From Bryobacteraceae bacterium (GTDB lineage Bacteria; Acidobacteriota; Terriglobia; Bryobacterales; Bryobacteraceae): DNA of 64,000 nucleotides. This document shows positions 53,656 to 64,000 of the stretch, one piece after another. A program made the translations under genes and the position numbers. The stretch's first letter is position 1. Each line of letters opens with the position of its first letter. The notes beneath the pieces are model-generated. The model searched no databases. It was given only the letters and a program-made list of their open reading frames with translations, and was not told the origin of the DNA. Location of the stretch: contig BPGE01000001.1 of NCBI GenBank assembly GCA_026002875.1, forward strand, positions 1-64,000, in the 5' to 3' direction.

Positions 53656-54471
53656 TCAATTCGCCGGGGAAATGTTCTGCTGCTGAAGGGCCTTTTCGAG
53701 GAAGGCGCGCAGGCGCCGGGGATATTCAGGGCCGGCGGTTTCCGGGATGTCGTTGTGGCCCGCGCCGGGGATGGTCCAGAACTCTTTCGGCTCACGGGCG
53801 GCATCGAACACGCGGCGGCCGAGGCGGTAGGGGATGACCTCGTCCCTGTCGCCGTGGATGACGAGCAGGGGGGCGCGGACCCGGGCCAGGCGGCTGTTGA
53901 CATCGAGACCCCAGACGAGGAGAGGACCGATCAAGGGGAGGACCGTCTGGGCGACGGCCCGCGCCGAGGGGAAGGGGGCTTCGAGGATCAGACCTCCGAC
54001 GGGCGCCTGGCTGGCCACGTGGGCCGCCGGGACGGTTCCGAGCGACTCGCCGTGGACCAGGATGCGGGCGGGCGGGAAGCCGAGCCCGGCGAGGAAGCGG
54101 TAGCCGGCCAGCGCGTCCTCGTACAGGCCGGATTCCGTGGGGCGCCCTTCGCTCCGCCCGTAGCCGCGGTAGTCGAGGACGAGGATGGCTGCGCCGGCCT
54201 TCTGCCAGGCGACAATGTGGCGGGCGCGGTGGGTGACATTGCCGGCGTTGCCGTGCAGGAAGAGCACGGCGGCCGGGGCTTGATCGAGCGGCTTCCACCA
54301 GCCGTGGATGCGGCGCCGGCCGCTGCGGAGCCAGACGTCTTCGGTGTTTAACTCTTTCTGCAGGAACCAGTTGCCGTCTGGGTAGGGCATTGGGAAGAAG
54401 GCGGAGCGGTTGGCCATCCAGGCGAGGAGGGTCCAGGCGGCGGCGAGGAGGAAGAGGGCCTTCCAGTCCAT
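53656..54471 (-). CDS. Membrane-anchored alpha/beta hydrolase
   Basis: The 271-aa protein has one N-terminal membrane helix (ALFLLAAAWTLLAWMA). The hydrolase core has FLHGNAGNV as oxyanion loop, Ser143 in GESLG, Asp208 in HGDRDE and His239 in GHND. It belongs to the family of small serine hydrolases related to human ABHD13/BEM46. The substrate is unknown, perhaps a lipid or acyl ester at the membrane. Confidence 0.85.
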   Translation of the reverse strand: MDWKALFLLAAAWTLLAWMANRSAFFPMPYPDGNWFLQKELNTEDVWLRSGRRRIHGWWKPLDQAPAAVLFLHGNAGNVTHRARHIVAWQKAGAAILVLDYRGYGRSEGRPTESGLYEDALAGYRFLAGLGFPPARILVHGESLGTVPAAHVASQAPVGGLILEAPFPSARAVAQTVLPLIGPLLVWGLDVNSRLARVRAPLLVIHGDRDEVIPYRLGRRVFDAAREPKEFWTIPGAGHNDIPETAGPEYPRRLRAFLEKALQQQNISPAN

Positions 54472-54541
54472 TTAAGTTCAGCAATGTCATATTTTTGAGG
54501 AGGGATCAAGGGTTGAATTGACAGGAAAAGTGCGGGAGGAA

Positions 54542-54562
54542 CTTGACAATATTACACTAAAG
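54542..54562 (+). promoter_or_regulatory. HAIR-like HspR operator
   Basis: CTTGACA, seven bases, ACTAAAG resembles the HspR consensus CTTGAGT-N7-ACTCAAG (5 of 7 and 6 of 7 matches, exact spacing). It overlaps the -35 box of the dnaK promoter, so bound HspR would block RNA polymerase. The hspR gene is the third gene of this operon. Confidence 0.7.
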
Positions 54563-54571
54563 TTTGATAAT
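54543..54571 (+). promoter_or_regulatory. Sigma-70 promoter of the dnaK-dnaJ-hspR operon
   Basis: A perfect TTGACA (54543-54548) stands 17 bases before GATAAT (54566-54571). A second TTGACA lies at 54518-54523. The leader of about 70 bases contains a small GGAAC/GTTCC hairpin near 54605-54618. This AT-rich patch stands out in the GC-rich window. Confidence 0.85.
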
Positions 54572-54649
54572 ACGATCAGGCGCAGCAGCTCAGCCAAGCG
54601 CCGAGGAACGGAAGTTCCCAAACCGAGCAGCAAGAGGGAATGGAGAGTC

Positions 54650-56560
<1,911 letters not shown>

Positions 56561-56594
56561 CTGCTGATCTGCCGAAGATGAGCCGGGCCGGCCT

Positions 56595-57734
56595 ATGACG
56601 ACCAGCAAGGACTATTACGAGACGCTCGGGGTCCGGCGGGACGCTTCGCAGGAGGAAATCCGCAAGGCGTACCGCCGGCTGGCCCGCAAGTATCATCCGG
56701 ACCTGAACCCGGGCGACAAAGCCGCCGAGGAGCGCTTCAAGGCGGTGCAGGAAGCCTATGACGTCCTGTCGGACGCCAAGAAGCGGAAGATGTACGACAC
56801 CTACGGTTTCTATTCCGAATCCGGCTTCCCGGGCGCGGGGCAGCCGGGGGCGGGGCCGCAGGGGTTCGGTTTCGGCGGCTTTGATTTCTCGGAGGCGTTC
56901 GGCGGGGCGCAGGGCGGGTTCGGCTCGAGTTTCAGCGATCTGTTCAGCCAGTTTTTCGGCAGCCGGCGCGAAGCGCAGCGCCGGGCGCCCGAGAAGGGGA
57001 CCGACCTTGAATACTCGCTCGAGATCGGCTTCTGGGAGGCGATCAAGGGCACGCAGGTGCGGCTGAACATCTCGCGTCTGGACGCGTGCCAGGCGTGCCG
57101 CGGCACAGGGGAGAGCGGCGGCGGGGCCACGCTGTGCACGCAGTGCAACGGCAGCGGGAGCGTCACGCAGATGGTAGGGGCGATGCGTTTCTCGCTGAGC
57201 TGCCCGCGCTGCGGAGGCAGCGGCCGGATGGCGCGGGCGTGCCCGGCCTGCGGCGGCGACGGCCGGGTGGCGGTGAACGAGACGGTGGAGGTGCGCATTC
57301 CGCCGGGGGCGTCGACCGGATCGCGGCTGCGCGTGGCGGGCAAGGGCAACGCCGGGACGATGGGCGCGCCGGCGGGCGATCTCTACATCACGGTGAAAGT
57401 GAGCGATCACCCGCTGTTCCGGCGCGAGGGAGACGATGTGTACGTGCGCGTTCCCGTTTCCGTGTGGGAAGCCGGACTGGGCACGCGGATCGAGGTTCCG
57501 ACGGTCGACGGACGCGCGCTGCTGAAGATCCCCCAGGGCACGCAGAACGGGCAGAAATTCCGGCTGCGGGAGAAGGGCGTGTTCAACGCGCGCAAGAACG
57601 CGCGCGGGGACCAGATTGTCGAGATCGAGCTGCAGACGCCGGACGTGCGCGACGAGCGCGTGCGGGAGCTGCTGAAGGAACTGTCGAGGCATGACACGCG
57701 CGATCCGCGCGCCGAACTCTGGTCGAAGGTGTAA
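56595..57734 (+). CDS. dnaJ: Chaperone DnaJ (Hsp40)
   Basis: The 379-aa co-chaperone has a J domain with His34-Pro35-Asp36, then a Gly/Phe-rich stretch ([14 protein letters not shown]). Four CxxCxGxG zinc repeats follow ([32 protein letters not shown]), then the C-terminal substrate domains. It stimulates DnaK ATPase and hands over unfolded proteins. It follows dnaK by 34 bases and precedes hspR by five. Confidence 0.96.
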   Translation: MTTSKDYYETLGVRRDASQEEIRKAYRRLARKYHPDLNPGDKAAEERFKAVQEAYDVLSDAKKRKMYDTYGFYSESGFPGAGQPGAGPQGFGFGGFDFSEAFGGAQGGFGSSFSDLFSQFFGSRREAQRRAPEKGTDLEYSLEIGFWEAIKGTQVRLNISRLDACQACRGTGESGGGATLCTQCNGSGSVTQMVGAMRFSLSCPRCGGSGRMARACPACGGDGRVAVNETVEVRIPPGASTGSRLRVAGKGNAGTMGAPAGDLYITVKVSDHPLFRREGDDVYVRVPVSVWEAGLGTRIEVPTVDGRALLKIPQGTQNGQKFRLREKGVFNARKNARGDQIVEIELQTPDVRDERVRELLKELSRHDTRDPRAELWSKV

Positions 57735-57739
57735 CTGCC

Positions 57740-58180
57740 GTGGCGAAGCAGAAGGGCAAAGCGGGCTACATGATTTCGGCGGTGGCCGAGAAGTACGGCA
57801 TTCATCCGCAGACGCTGCGCCTGTACGAGCGCGAGGGGCTGATCAAGCCGTCGCGCAGCGAGGGCAACACGCGGCTGTACACGGACGAAGACCTGGAGAG
57901 GCTGGAAGTGGTGCTGGAGCTGACGCGCGAGCTGGGGGTGAACCTGGCGGGCGTCGAGATCATCCTGAACATGCGCGAGAAGATGGCGGCGATGCAGAAG
58001 CAGATCGAGCAGTTCGTGCAGTCGCTGAATGTCGAGCTCGCCCGGAGCCTGCGCGCGGAGCAGCAGGAGCCGAACCACTCGCTGATCCCCGTGGCGCGTC
58101 CCGTGGCCGCCACGCCCCTGGCGCCGGAGGAAGAGGAAAGCGCCCCGCCCCGGCGGAGAGGGCGGAGCGCGAAGAGCTGA
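57740..58180 (+). CDS. hspR: MerR-family heat-shock repressor HspR
   Basis: The 146-aa protein (GTG start) has the MerR helix-turn-helix (YMISAVAEKYGIHPQTLRLY, then EREGLIKPSRSEGNTRLYTD). A coiled-coil helix follows, then a proline-rich basic tail. HspR represses dnaK operons by binding HAIR repeats with DnaK as co-repressor in actinobacteria. The gene order dnaK-dnaJ-hspR and the HAIR-like site at 54542 support this assignment over other MerR proteins. Confidence 0.88.
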   Translation: MAKQKGKAGYMISAVAEKYGIHPQTLRLYEREGLIKPSRSEGNTRLYTDEDLERLEVVLELTRELGVNLAGVEIILNMREKMAAMQKQIEQFVQSLNVELARSLRAEQQEPNHSLIPVARPVAATPLAPEEEESAPPRRRGRSAKS

Positions 58181-58194
58181 GCCGGAGTCCGCGG

Positions 58195-58824
58195 CTACCG
58201 CAGCTTCTTGACGAAGCGCCCCGTGTAAGCGTCGATAAAAACCGAGAACTTGCTCTGGCTGATCGAGGGGCCGAAGATCACGCGCCAGGTGGGCTTGACA
58301 TCCGGGGCTGTCCACTCGAGCAGGAAGTGGATGGGCAGGTCCCTGTTGTCTTCCAGCACTTTCTTCATGGCTTTGTCCTTCTCGACCTCGGCCATCGCTG
58401 TCTCGAGCGCCTTCGGCGTATCGATCTTCACCTCCTGGATGGCCATGGCGAAGACGCGCGGATTGGGCAGGTAGCCCGAGTCCGCGCCGGCGCGGACGCC
58501 TTTGATGATGCCGCCCTCGCTGTCGGCGGCGGCCCATGTGAACTCCCGTTTGAGCCGCTTCGATTCGCTGACGTAGGTGGCGCGCCAGAAGCCGTGTTTG
58601 CCTTCTCCGGAGGGCGCTTCGGGGATGATGCCGCTTTCCAGTTTGAGCAGCTTCACATCGGGCGCCCAGGTGCGCGCCACCTGGAAAGTCTGAAAGACGG
58701 CCGATTGGCCGGTGACGGGTTCGGGCGGCTTCGGCGGCTCCTTTTTTGCGGGAGGGGCTTGCGAACATCCGGCCAGCAGCAGCATGAGTGCGGGAAGGCA
58801 ACGGGAGATTCGGATGCGGTTCAT
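58195..58824 (-). CDS. Predicted lipoprotein of unknown function
   Basis: The 209-aa protein has a lipobox LLLAGC (Cys20) after a basic leader, then a Pro/Lys linker (PPAKKEPPKPPEP). The mature domain alternates strands and helices (FWRATYVSESKRLKREFTWA, HFLLEWTAPDVKPTWRVIFG, FSVFIDAYTGRFVKKL). The end resembles PepSY-like strands, but this is weak. TTG 58845 is a possible longer start. It is convergent with hspR. Confidence 0.7.
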   Translation of the reverse strand: MNRIRISRCLPALMLLLAGCSQAPPAKKEPPKPPEPVTGQSAVFQTFQVARTWAPDVKLLKLESGIIPEAPSGEGKHGFWRATYVSESKRLKREFTWAAADSEGGIIKGVRAGADSGYLPNPRVFAMAIQEVKIDTPKALETAMAEVEKDKAMKKVLEDNRDLPIHFLLEWTAPDVKPTWRVIFGPSISQSKFSVFIDAYTGRFVKKLR

Positions 58825-58916
58825 GGGGTTTCTCGCCTCACTCAATCATATTGAAGTTTCCCGCCGCCGCAACCTGGCGGGCAAGAATCTCCGGCGACAC
58901 GCAGCCCGGCCTGTGC

Positions 58917-58922
58917 CATAAT
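58917..58922 (+). promoter_or_regulatory. Extended -10 box (TGC-CATAAT)
   Basis: TGCCATAAT (58914-58922) lies about 45 bases before the ATG at 58968, with GAGGGAGG (58955-58962) as ribosome binding site. The -35 box is not clear. Confidence 0.45.
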
Positions 58923-58967
58923 ACGGGCAACAGCGGTTCGACATCCATCCCGAAGAGGGAGGTTCCC

Positions 58968-60248
58968 ATGATCCTCGCCGGACTCCGAAGAGCCGGGCTG
59001 GCGGCAGTGCTGGCTCTGGCCGTTTGCGTTTCCGTTCCCGGGCAGCAGCAGGGCGGCGGACAGAGCGGCGGAACGGGCGGAGGCGCCGCCGGCGGGGGCG
59101 CGGCTCCCACTCCGACGCCCACGCCTACGCCCACTCCCACGCCCTCGCCCACCAAGCCCACGGCGCCCACTCCGTTTCCCGGCCAACAGCAGCAGCAGCA
59201 GCCCGGCTTTCAGGACTTTCAGCGGCCGATCTATCTCTCCGGCCGGGTGATGATGGAAGACGGCACGGCCCCGCCGGAGCCCGTGATGATGGTGATGGTC
59301 TGCAACGGGCGGCCGCGGCCGCAGGGCTACACGGACTCCAAAGGGCGCTTCAACATCGCTTTGGGGCAGAACCAGAGCGTTTTCGCCGACGCGAGCATGG
59401 ACAGCACCGACATGCGCAGCATCATGAATCCGGGCCCGACGCGCGGCATCTCCGAGCGCGACCTGGTGGGCTGCGAGTTCCGCGCCGAGCTGCCCGGCCA
59501 TCAGAGCGACGTGATTCAGCTCGCCGGACGCCGCGTGATGGACAACCCGGAGATTGGCGTCATCGTCCTGCGCCGGCTGGCCAATGTGCAGGGCTTCACC
59601 TTCAGCCTGACGACCGCCAATGCGCCCAAGGAAGCCAAAAAGGCTTACGAAAAGGCTCTGTCTCTGGCCAAGAAACAGAAGGCGGCGGAGGCGGAACCGC
59701 ATCTGCGCAAGGCTGTGGAGATCTATCCGAAATTCGCCGCCGCCTGGTTCGAACTGGGCAATGCGCTCGAAGCCCAGAAGAAGACCGAAGAGGCCCGGAC
59801 CGCTTACGAGAAATCCATCGAGGCCGACCCGAAGTTCATCGGGCCGCATCTGAGCCTCCTCCAGCTCGCCCTGAACGCCCGCGACTGGGAGCAGATCGCG
59901 GCGCGCAGCGAAACGGTGCTGAAACTCAACCCCTTCAGCTATCCGCAGGTGTGGTTCCTGCACGGGGCGGCCGCCTTCAATCTGGGCCGGCGGGAGGAAG
60001 CCGAAAAAAGCGCCCGCGAGGCGATCAAGCTGGATCCCAACCACCGCAACCCGCGCGCCTACAGCCTGCTGGCGCATATTCTCGCCGACAAGGGCGATTA
60101 CGCCGGGGCGCTTGACCACATGAAAGGCTACCTGAGCTTCGCCCCCAACGCGCCGGACGCCGAGACGGTGAAGAAACAGATCGTGGAACTGGAGCGTCTG
60201 GTGGCGGCGCGGCCCGCCGCCCAGAATGCGGCGGCGCCCCAGCAGTAA
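58968..60248 (+). CDS. Secreted TPR protein with carboxypeptidase-like N-terminal domain
   Basis: The 426-aa protein has a signal peptide (ending VCVSVPGQ). A Gly/Gln stretch, a run of Pro-Thr pairs and a Gln run follow (residues 25-85), forming a disordered linker. Residues 88-210 read like a regulatory, carboxypeptidase-type beta-sandwich (IYLSGRVMMEDGTAPPEP, then YTDSKGRFNIALG). The C-terminal 200 residues form about five TPRs (AEAEPHLRKAVEIYPKFAAA). It is probably periplasmic or surface located and may bind partners; the function is unknown. Confidence 0.82.
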   Translation: MILAGLRRAGLAAVLALAVCVSVPGQQQGGGQSGGTGGGAAGGGAAPTPTPTPTPTPTPSPTKPTAPTPFPGQQQQQQPGFQDFQRPIYLSGRVMMEDGTAPPEPVMMVMVCNGRPRPQGYTDSKGRFNIALGQNQSVFADASMDSTDMRSIMNPGPTRGISERDLVGCEFRAELPGHQSDVIQLAGRRVMDNPEIGVIVLRRLANVQGFTFSLTTANAPKEAKKAYEKALSLAKKQKAAEAEPHLRKAVEIYPKFAAAWFELGNALEAQKKTEEARTAYEKSIEADPKFIGPHLSLLQLALNARDWEQIAARSETVLKLNPFSYPQVWFLHGAAAFNLGRREEAEKSAREAIKLDPNHRNPRAYSLLAHILADKGDYAGALDHMKGYLSFAPNAPDAETVKKQIVELERLVAARPAAQNAAAPQQ

Positions 60249-60258
60249 GGCATCGTCC

Positions 60259-60546
60259 TCAGTTCTGCCGCGGGGCGCCCCGGCTGATCCGCCGCGCCTT
60301 CCAGAAGGCGTGGATGGCGAAGCCGAGCATCATGACGAGCATGAAGGCGCTGAGCAGGAAGCGCAGCAGGTGCTCGGGGCCCTGATTGATCTCCTTCCAG
60401 CCTGTCCACACGGGCCGGACCATCATCACGGCGAGCAGGAAGAAGAGGAACCCGAGAACTTCGTTCCACAGGGAGTGGAGCGGGCGGATGACCCCGGGCA
60501 GGACCGCGGCCAGGAATTTTTTCGCCAGGCTGAAAAAAGCCGTCAT
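60259..60546 (-). CDS. Small membrane protein, 95 aa
   Basis: Two hydrophobic helices (VLGFLFFLLAVMMVRPV and LLRFLLSAFMLVMMLGFAIHAF) lie between an amphipathic N-terminus and a basic C-terminus (WKARRISRGAPRQN). I recognise no family. A TGCTAGCAT element (minus strand, 60570 to 60562) 15 bases upstream of the ATG may be its promoter. Confidence 0.68.
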   Translation of the reverse strand: MTAFFSLAKKFLAAVLPGVIRPLHSLWNEVLGFLFFLLAVMMVRPVWTGWKEINQGPEHLLRFLLSAFMLVMMLGFAIHAFWKARRISRGAPRQN

Positions 60547-60696
60547 GCTCTTCCGCCTGCCATGCTAGCAGGGCGCACGGGCCCGTTGCAGCGGCGCTCA
60601 CGAAAAGGGGCGCCGCAGCCGATATTGAATTCAGGCGCGGCCTGCAGCCGCTCCGGACAGACGGGATGGTATCCTGAAAGCAGGGAAAACCTCACC

Positions 60697-61044
60697 TTGG
60701 ACGAACGGCTCAAAGAACTGATGCAGGAACTCGGCCACGCGATCAACGAGTCGCTGTCGGACTCGGACCGCATCGCCGAAGCCATCGGGGAAATCAAGCG
60801 CGCCGGCTATGATGTTTTCCTCGTGCTGGAAGCCACCATCGGCTTCAACAAGCGGGAGGAAAACGGCGAAGAGGGCGACACGGAGACCGTCGTCGAAACC
60901 CGGCTGGAAACGGATTTCGAGGAAGAAGTCGCCGAGAACCGCAAGAAGAGCCGCGAACGCCGCACGGGCAGGATCCGCTGGACCGCGCAGGACCAGAAAT
61001 TCCTCCGTGCGCTGAAGATCGCCATCGACGAAGACAACACCTGA
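60697..61044 (+). CDS. Conserved-looking small acidic/basic protein, 115 aa
   Basis: The start is probably TTG 60697; ATG 60721 is the alternative. The first 50 residues are helical (LDERLKELMQELGHAINESL, then IAEAIGEIKRAGYDVFLVLE). The middle is strongly acidic (EENGEEGDTETVVETR), and the end is basic with WTAQDQKFLRALKIAIDED. A TATCCT box at 60670-60675 could be the -10 element. Codon use and charge pattern look coding. No family is recognised. Confidence 0.62.
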   Translation: MDERLKELMQELGHAINESLSDSDRIAEAIGEIKRAGYDVFLVLEATIGFNKREENGEEGDTETVVETRLETDFEEEVAENRKKSRERRTGRIRWTAQDQKFLRALKIAIDEDNT

Positions 61045-61142
61045 CGGCGCCTCCCGCCCAGCCCCGGATTCCAAGCTCCATCGCACCGCAAGAGGGAAAG
61101 CGCGCCCGTTGAAGGCGGCTCCTGCAGCGCCCGGACTGCGCG

Positions 61143-63017
61143 TCAGCGCCGTGAAGGAGCAAGCCCGACCCGGCGCACGAGCGCATCGTGACGGGGCAGG
61201 CCGCGGAGCGAGGCGAGGCGCGGGTCGGCCTTGATCCAGACGGCTTCGGGTTCGCGCCGCTCGACGGCGCGCTCGAGCCAGTCGAGCGCGCGGTTCCGGT
61301 CGCCCAGTGCGGCGAACAGGCGGGCGGCGTCCATCGCGTCCGCGCGGCCGGCGGCGGCAGCGGCTTCGATGCCGGGCGCCTGCCGGCGGGCGGTTTCAAC
61401 ATCGCCGCAAAGGAAGGCTTCCAGCCCCTGGGGGTTCAGGTCCTTTGCGCCGCGGCGCTGGCGGGAGGTCTGAAACGCGCGGCGGGCCTCGTCGCGGCGG
61501 CCTGCGTATGCCAGCGCCATGCCGTAGTCCCAATAGACGTCCGGATGGAGCCCTTCCAGCTCCAGCACGCGCTCGTACTGGCTGACGGCGTCGGCGGGGC
61601 GTCCGTCGACAAGGAGGAAGAAGGCATAAGTGTAGTTCAGGAACAGCGGCAGCGGGTCCAGGTCGAGCGCCGTCCGGTATTCCGACTGCGCCTCTTTCAG
61701 GCGCAGCTCGGGAAGAAGCACGCCCACGGCATAGAAGCCGCGGGCGGTGGCGGACTGCGGATCCACGTCGATCGCCTTGCGGAACGCGGCTTCGGCGGCA
61801 GTCCAGTTCCAGTCCTGCCAGGCGAGGCTGAGTCCGAGCGCGGCGTGGGCGTCGGCCAGGAGCGGATCGATGGCCACGGCCCGTTGCGCAGCCTGGCGGG
61901 CGCGCGTCCATGCCTCGGCAGGCGGCATCAGCCCGTAGTAGCCGGCCATGGTGGACGCCACGGAGAGGGAGGCCAGAGCGGGCGCATAGCCGGGGTCGAG
62001 CTGGAGCGAGTCCTCGAAATACCGCACGGCGCGCAGCATGCTTTCCGCCGTGTTCATATTGGCCTGCTGCCGGCCGCGCAGGTACAGGTGGTACGCTTCC
62101 AGGGTGGCGGGTCTTTGCATGGCAGGAGCTGCCGTTCCTGCCGCGCCCGTCTGGATGCGGAGCGCCGCGGCGATGGAGCGTGCAATCTCGTCCTGGATGG
62201 CGAACACGTCGGCGGCGGTGCGCTCGTAGCTCTCGGCCCATAGGGTGGCGCCGTCGCGGACGGCCACAAGCCGCGCGGTGACGCGGAGCCGCTGCCCCTG
62301 CCTGCGGACGCTGCCTTCCACCAGCATGGAGGCGTTGAGCTTCATGGCCGCTTCATCGAGCGACGGAGGCTTGCCGCGGTATTCGGCCACGAGGCTGCGG
62401 GCCACGACGCGGAGACCGGGCGTGCGGGCGAGGCGGTTGATGATTTCCTCCGTCAGTCCGTCGCTGAAGTATTCATTCTCGGGATCGCCGCCGACGTTCT
62501 CGAACGGCAGCACGGCGATGGTGGCGACGGGCGCTTCGCGCAGGCGCCGCATGGAGCGCGCCTGCCACCAGCCGAGAGAGATGCCGATGGCGGCCAGCAG
62601 CAGGAGAATGCCGGCGAGCCGCCAGCCGCGGGGCATGGGAGTGAGCTGCGGCTCCGGCTGCGCCGGGGCGGGGGCGCTGGCGAACGAGAATTCGGGGACG
62701 TAGCCGCCTCTGGGGAGCAGGATCCGGACCCGGTCTTCCCGCCCCGGGCCGCTGTAGTAGTCTTCGAGCCGCGCCCGGAGCCGGCGGGCTTCCACCCGGA
62801 CCACGGAGTCGATGCGCGGATCGAAGGAGGGGTCGCGCCCGAAGAACTCGATGCCGAGCACGGACTCCTTCAGGCGGTCGGGCTGGCCGGCGAGCGCGGT
62901 TTCCACGAGGTGCCGGAGGAAGTGCGGCAGGCGCCCGGCGGAGGCGAATCCCTCGCTGGAGACGACTGATTCGAGGGCGGCCCGCACTTCGTCCGCGCTC
63001 GGCCGATGCTCTGTCAT
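61143..63017 (-). CDS. Single-pass TolB/TPR regulator-like protein
   Basis: The 624-aa protein has an N-terminal cytosolic domain (residues 8-110) of a kind common in Acidobacteriota, with GIEFFGRDPSFDPRIDSVVR and a VRILLPRGGYVPEF end that looks like a winged-helix relative. A membrane helix lies at 133-152, then a FlgO/TolB-like domain (IAVLPFENVGGDPENEYFSD, then LTEEIINRLART) and about eight TPRs. Such proteins are often annotated as adenylate-cyclase-like but have no cyclase domain here. A transmembrane regulator is plausible. Confidence 0.78.
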   Translation of the reverse strand: MTEHRPSADEVRAALESVVSSEGFASAGRLPHFLRHLVETALAGQPDRLKESVLGIEFFGRDPSFDPRIDSVVRVEARRLRARLEDYYSGPGREDRVRILLPRGGYVPEFSFASAPAPAQPEPQLTPMPRGWRLAGILLLLAAIGISLGWWQARSMRRLREAPVATIAVLPFENVGGDPENEYFSDGLTEEIINRLARTPGLRVVARSLVAEYRGKPPSLDEAAMKLNASMLVEGSVRRQGQRLRVTARLVAVRDGATLWAESYERTAADVFAIQDEIARSIAAALRIQTGAAGTAAPAMQRPATLEAYHLYLRGRQQANMNTAESMLRAVRYFEDSLQLDPGYAPALASLSVASTMAGYYGLMPPAEAWTRARQAAQRAVAIDPLLADAHAALGLSLAWQDWNWTAAEAAFRKAIDVDPQSATARGFYAVGVLLPELRLKEAQSEYRTALDLDPLPLFLNYTYAFFLLVDGRPADAVSQYERVLELEGLHPDVYWDYGMALAYAGRRDEARRAFQTSRQRRGAKDLNPQGLEAFLCGDVETARRQAPGIEAAAAAGRADAMDAARLFAALGDRNRALDWLERAVERREPEAVWIKADPRLASLRGLPRHDALVRRVGLAPSRR

Positions 63018-63036
63018 TTCAGGGGGTTCTACCGCG

Positions 63037-63042
63037 AGTATA
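63037..63042 (-). promoter_or_regulatory. Possible -10 box (TATACT) for the TolB/TPR gene
   Basis: TATACT on the minus strand lies 19 bases upstream of the ATG at 63017, in the 84-base divergent spacer. Confidence 0.4.
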
Positions 63043-63101
63043 CCGTTAAACCTACCCGCGCAGCCTTTTGCGGCCGGGCCGCGCGCCCGCATTCTGGGGC
63101 C

Positions 63102-64000
63102 ATGAGCGAAACCCGGCGGGTTCCGCGGTATCACGCGTTCGACGCCCTGCGGGGCTCGATGATGCTGCTGGGCGTGGCGCTGCACAGCGCCACCGCCTAC
63201 TCGACGTATCCGGACGTGTGGTGGCTGAAGGACCCGCAGACGAGCCGTTGGGCGGACCTGTTCATCCTGTGGATCCACGCGTTCCGGCTGCCGCTGTTCT
63301 TCGTGATGAGCGGGTTTTTCGCGGCTCTGCTGGTGGAGCGCAGGGGCCTGGGCGGCTTTCTTCAGAACCGCGCCGCGCGGCTGATGCTGCCGTTTCTGCT
63401 GGGCATGGCGGCGATGTTTCCCTTCCTGAAGCTGGCGAGCGTGTATGCGCGGTTCCAGGCGAGCGACCCGGAGCCGTGGAGGCGCGTGGCGGAATGGCTC
63501 GGGCAGGGGCGGCTCTGGCGCTCGATCCAGCCGATGCACCTGTGGTTCCTGATCGTGCTGATGATCCTCTGCGCATGCGCAGCGCCTGCGGAACCGGTGT
63601 TGAGGCGCGCTCTTGGGAGCCGCTGGTTCGCCCGGCTGCTGGAGCGCCGGGCAGGCTGGCTGGTGTGGGCGGCGGCGACGTTCCTGTCCCTGCTGCCGAT
63701 GGAGATGGGCATCCTCGACACGCCCGGGCGGCTGATTCCGCAGCCCAGGGTGGTGGCGGCTTACGCCGTCTTCTTCGCCTTCGGATGGGGCCTGTTCCTG
63801 CACCGGGCAGAACTCTGGCGCCTGCGGCGGCACGGAGCCGGAACTGTGGCGGCGGGCGCCGTGTGCGCGCTGTTGTCGGCGGGCGCGGTGGAGCGGCAGG
63901 CGGCGGCGCTGCCGGAGCGGCTCGTGTTCGCGCACCATGCGGCTGCGCTGCTGACGGCGCTGGCTTGCTGGCTGACCCTTCTGGGACTGACGGGCATCGC
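63102..64000 (+). CDS. Acyltransferase family 3 membrane protein (partial, runs off the window)
   Basis: The frame is open from ATG 63102 to the last base, 299 codons. It starts RYHAFDALRGSMMLLGVALH, the acyltransferase-3 signature with an Arg and His pair in the first helix. FFVMSGFFAALLVERRGLGG and FLQNRAARLMLPFLLGM follow, then several membrane helices. It is similar in type to OpgC/MdoC and O-acetyltransferases that modify surface glycans. The C-terminal part lies outside the window. Confidence 0.82.
   Translation, partial: MSETRRVPRYHAFDALRGSMMLLGVALHSATAYSTYPDVWWLKDPQTSRWADLFILWIHAFRLPLFFVMSGFFAALLVERRGLGGFLQNRAARLMLPFLLGMAAMFPFLKLASVYARFQASDPEPWRRVAEWLGQGRLWRSIQPMHLWFLIVLMILCACAAPAEPVLRRALGSRWFARLLERRAGWLVWAAATFLSLLPMEMGILDTPGRLIPQPRVVAAYAVFFAFGWGLFLHRAELWRLRRHGAGTVAAGAVCALLSAGAVERQAAALPERLVFAHHAAALLTALACWLTLLGLTGI

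Overview
The window is a GC-rich chromosome segment from a Gram-negative bacterium. It carries LPS genes (lpxA, lpxI, fabZ, lptE), phospholipid genes, TolB/TPR sensor-like proteins, a dnaK-dnaJ-hspR operon, Tat- or Sec-exported glycoside hydrolases and a Pil/Pix-type chemosensory operon. Taken together this suggests an Acidobacteriota of the Bryobacterales/Solibacter kind. That placement is inference from gene content; no rRNA gene is present.

Region 1 (1-13514) is the right part of a siphophage-like prophage. It holds head-tail connector, head closure, gp10-like, tail terminator and tail tube genes, then a tail assembly chaperone with a clear -1 frameshift site, the tape measure, a lipoprotein, a 1297-aa tail protein, a fibre with a signal peptide and a small tyrosine recombinase. 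It ends at a 45-bp 3' fragment of a tRNA-Gly(CCC) gene, which marks the attachment site. The left end and the packaging and capsid genes lie outside the window.

Region 2 (13697-25633) holds two glycosyltransferases and a five-gene chemosensory operon: a TPR/zinc-ribbon/receiver protein, a CheY, a CheW with a long acidic N-terminus, an MCP, and a hybrid CheA with three Hpt domains. The order matches pixGHIJL/pilGHIJ-chpA. No cheR or cheB is present.

Region 3 (25777-35823) holds a DUF4268 nuclease-like gene, an M20 peptidase, an exported alpha-L-fucosidase and, divergently, an unusual VOC-VOC-GH50-like fusion. It is followed by about 3.1 kb of non-coding hairpin modules. These include two 771-bp tandem copies plus a partial third, and a 159-bp MITE-like element inserted precisely into one hairpin.

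Region 4 (35824-46715) holds a FliA/WhiG-type sigma factor and a minus-strand operon (fabZ-lpxA-lpxI-oxidoreductase-tonB-small membrane protein). Divergent from it is a plus-strand operon (M20 peptidase, psd, pssA, an Asd-like protein without its cysteine, lptE, holA). Together these serve outer-membrane lipid and LPS building.

Region 5 (46801-64000) holds an HtrA protease, a TPR lipoprotein-like protein, an acyl-CoA synthetase/ACP/acyltransferase fusion, an AAA ATPase and a hydrolase. Then comes the dnaK-dnaJ-hspR operon, with a sigma-70 promoter overlapped by a HAIR-like HspR operator. The region ends with a lipoprotein, a secreted TPR protein, small conserved proteins, a TolB/TPR regulator and the start of an acyltransferase-3 gene that runs off the window.
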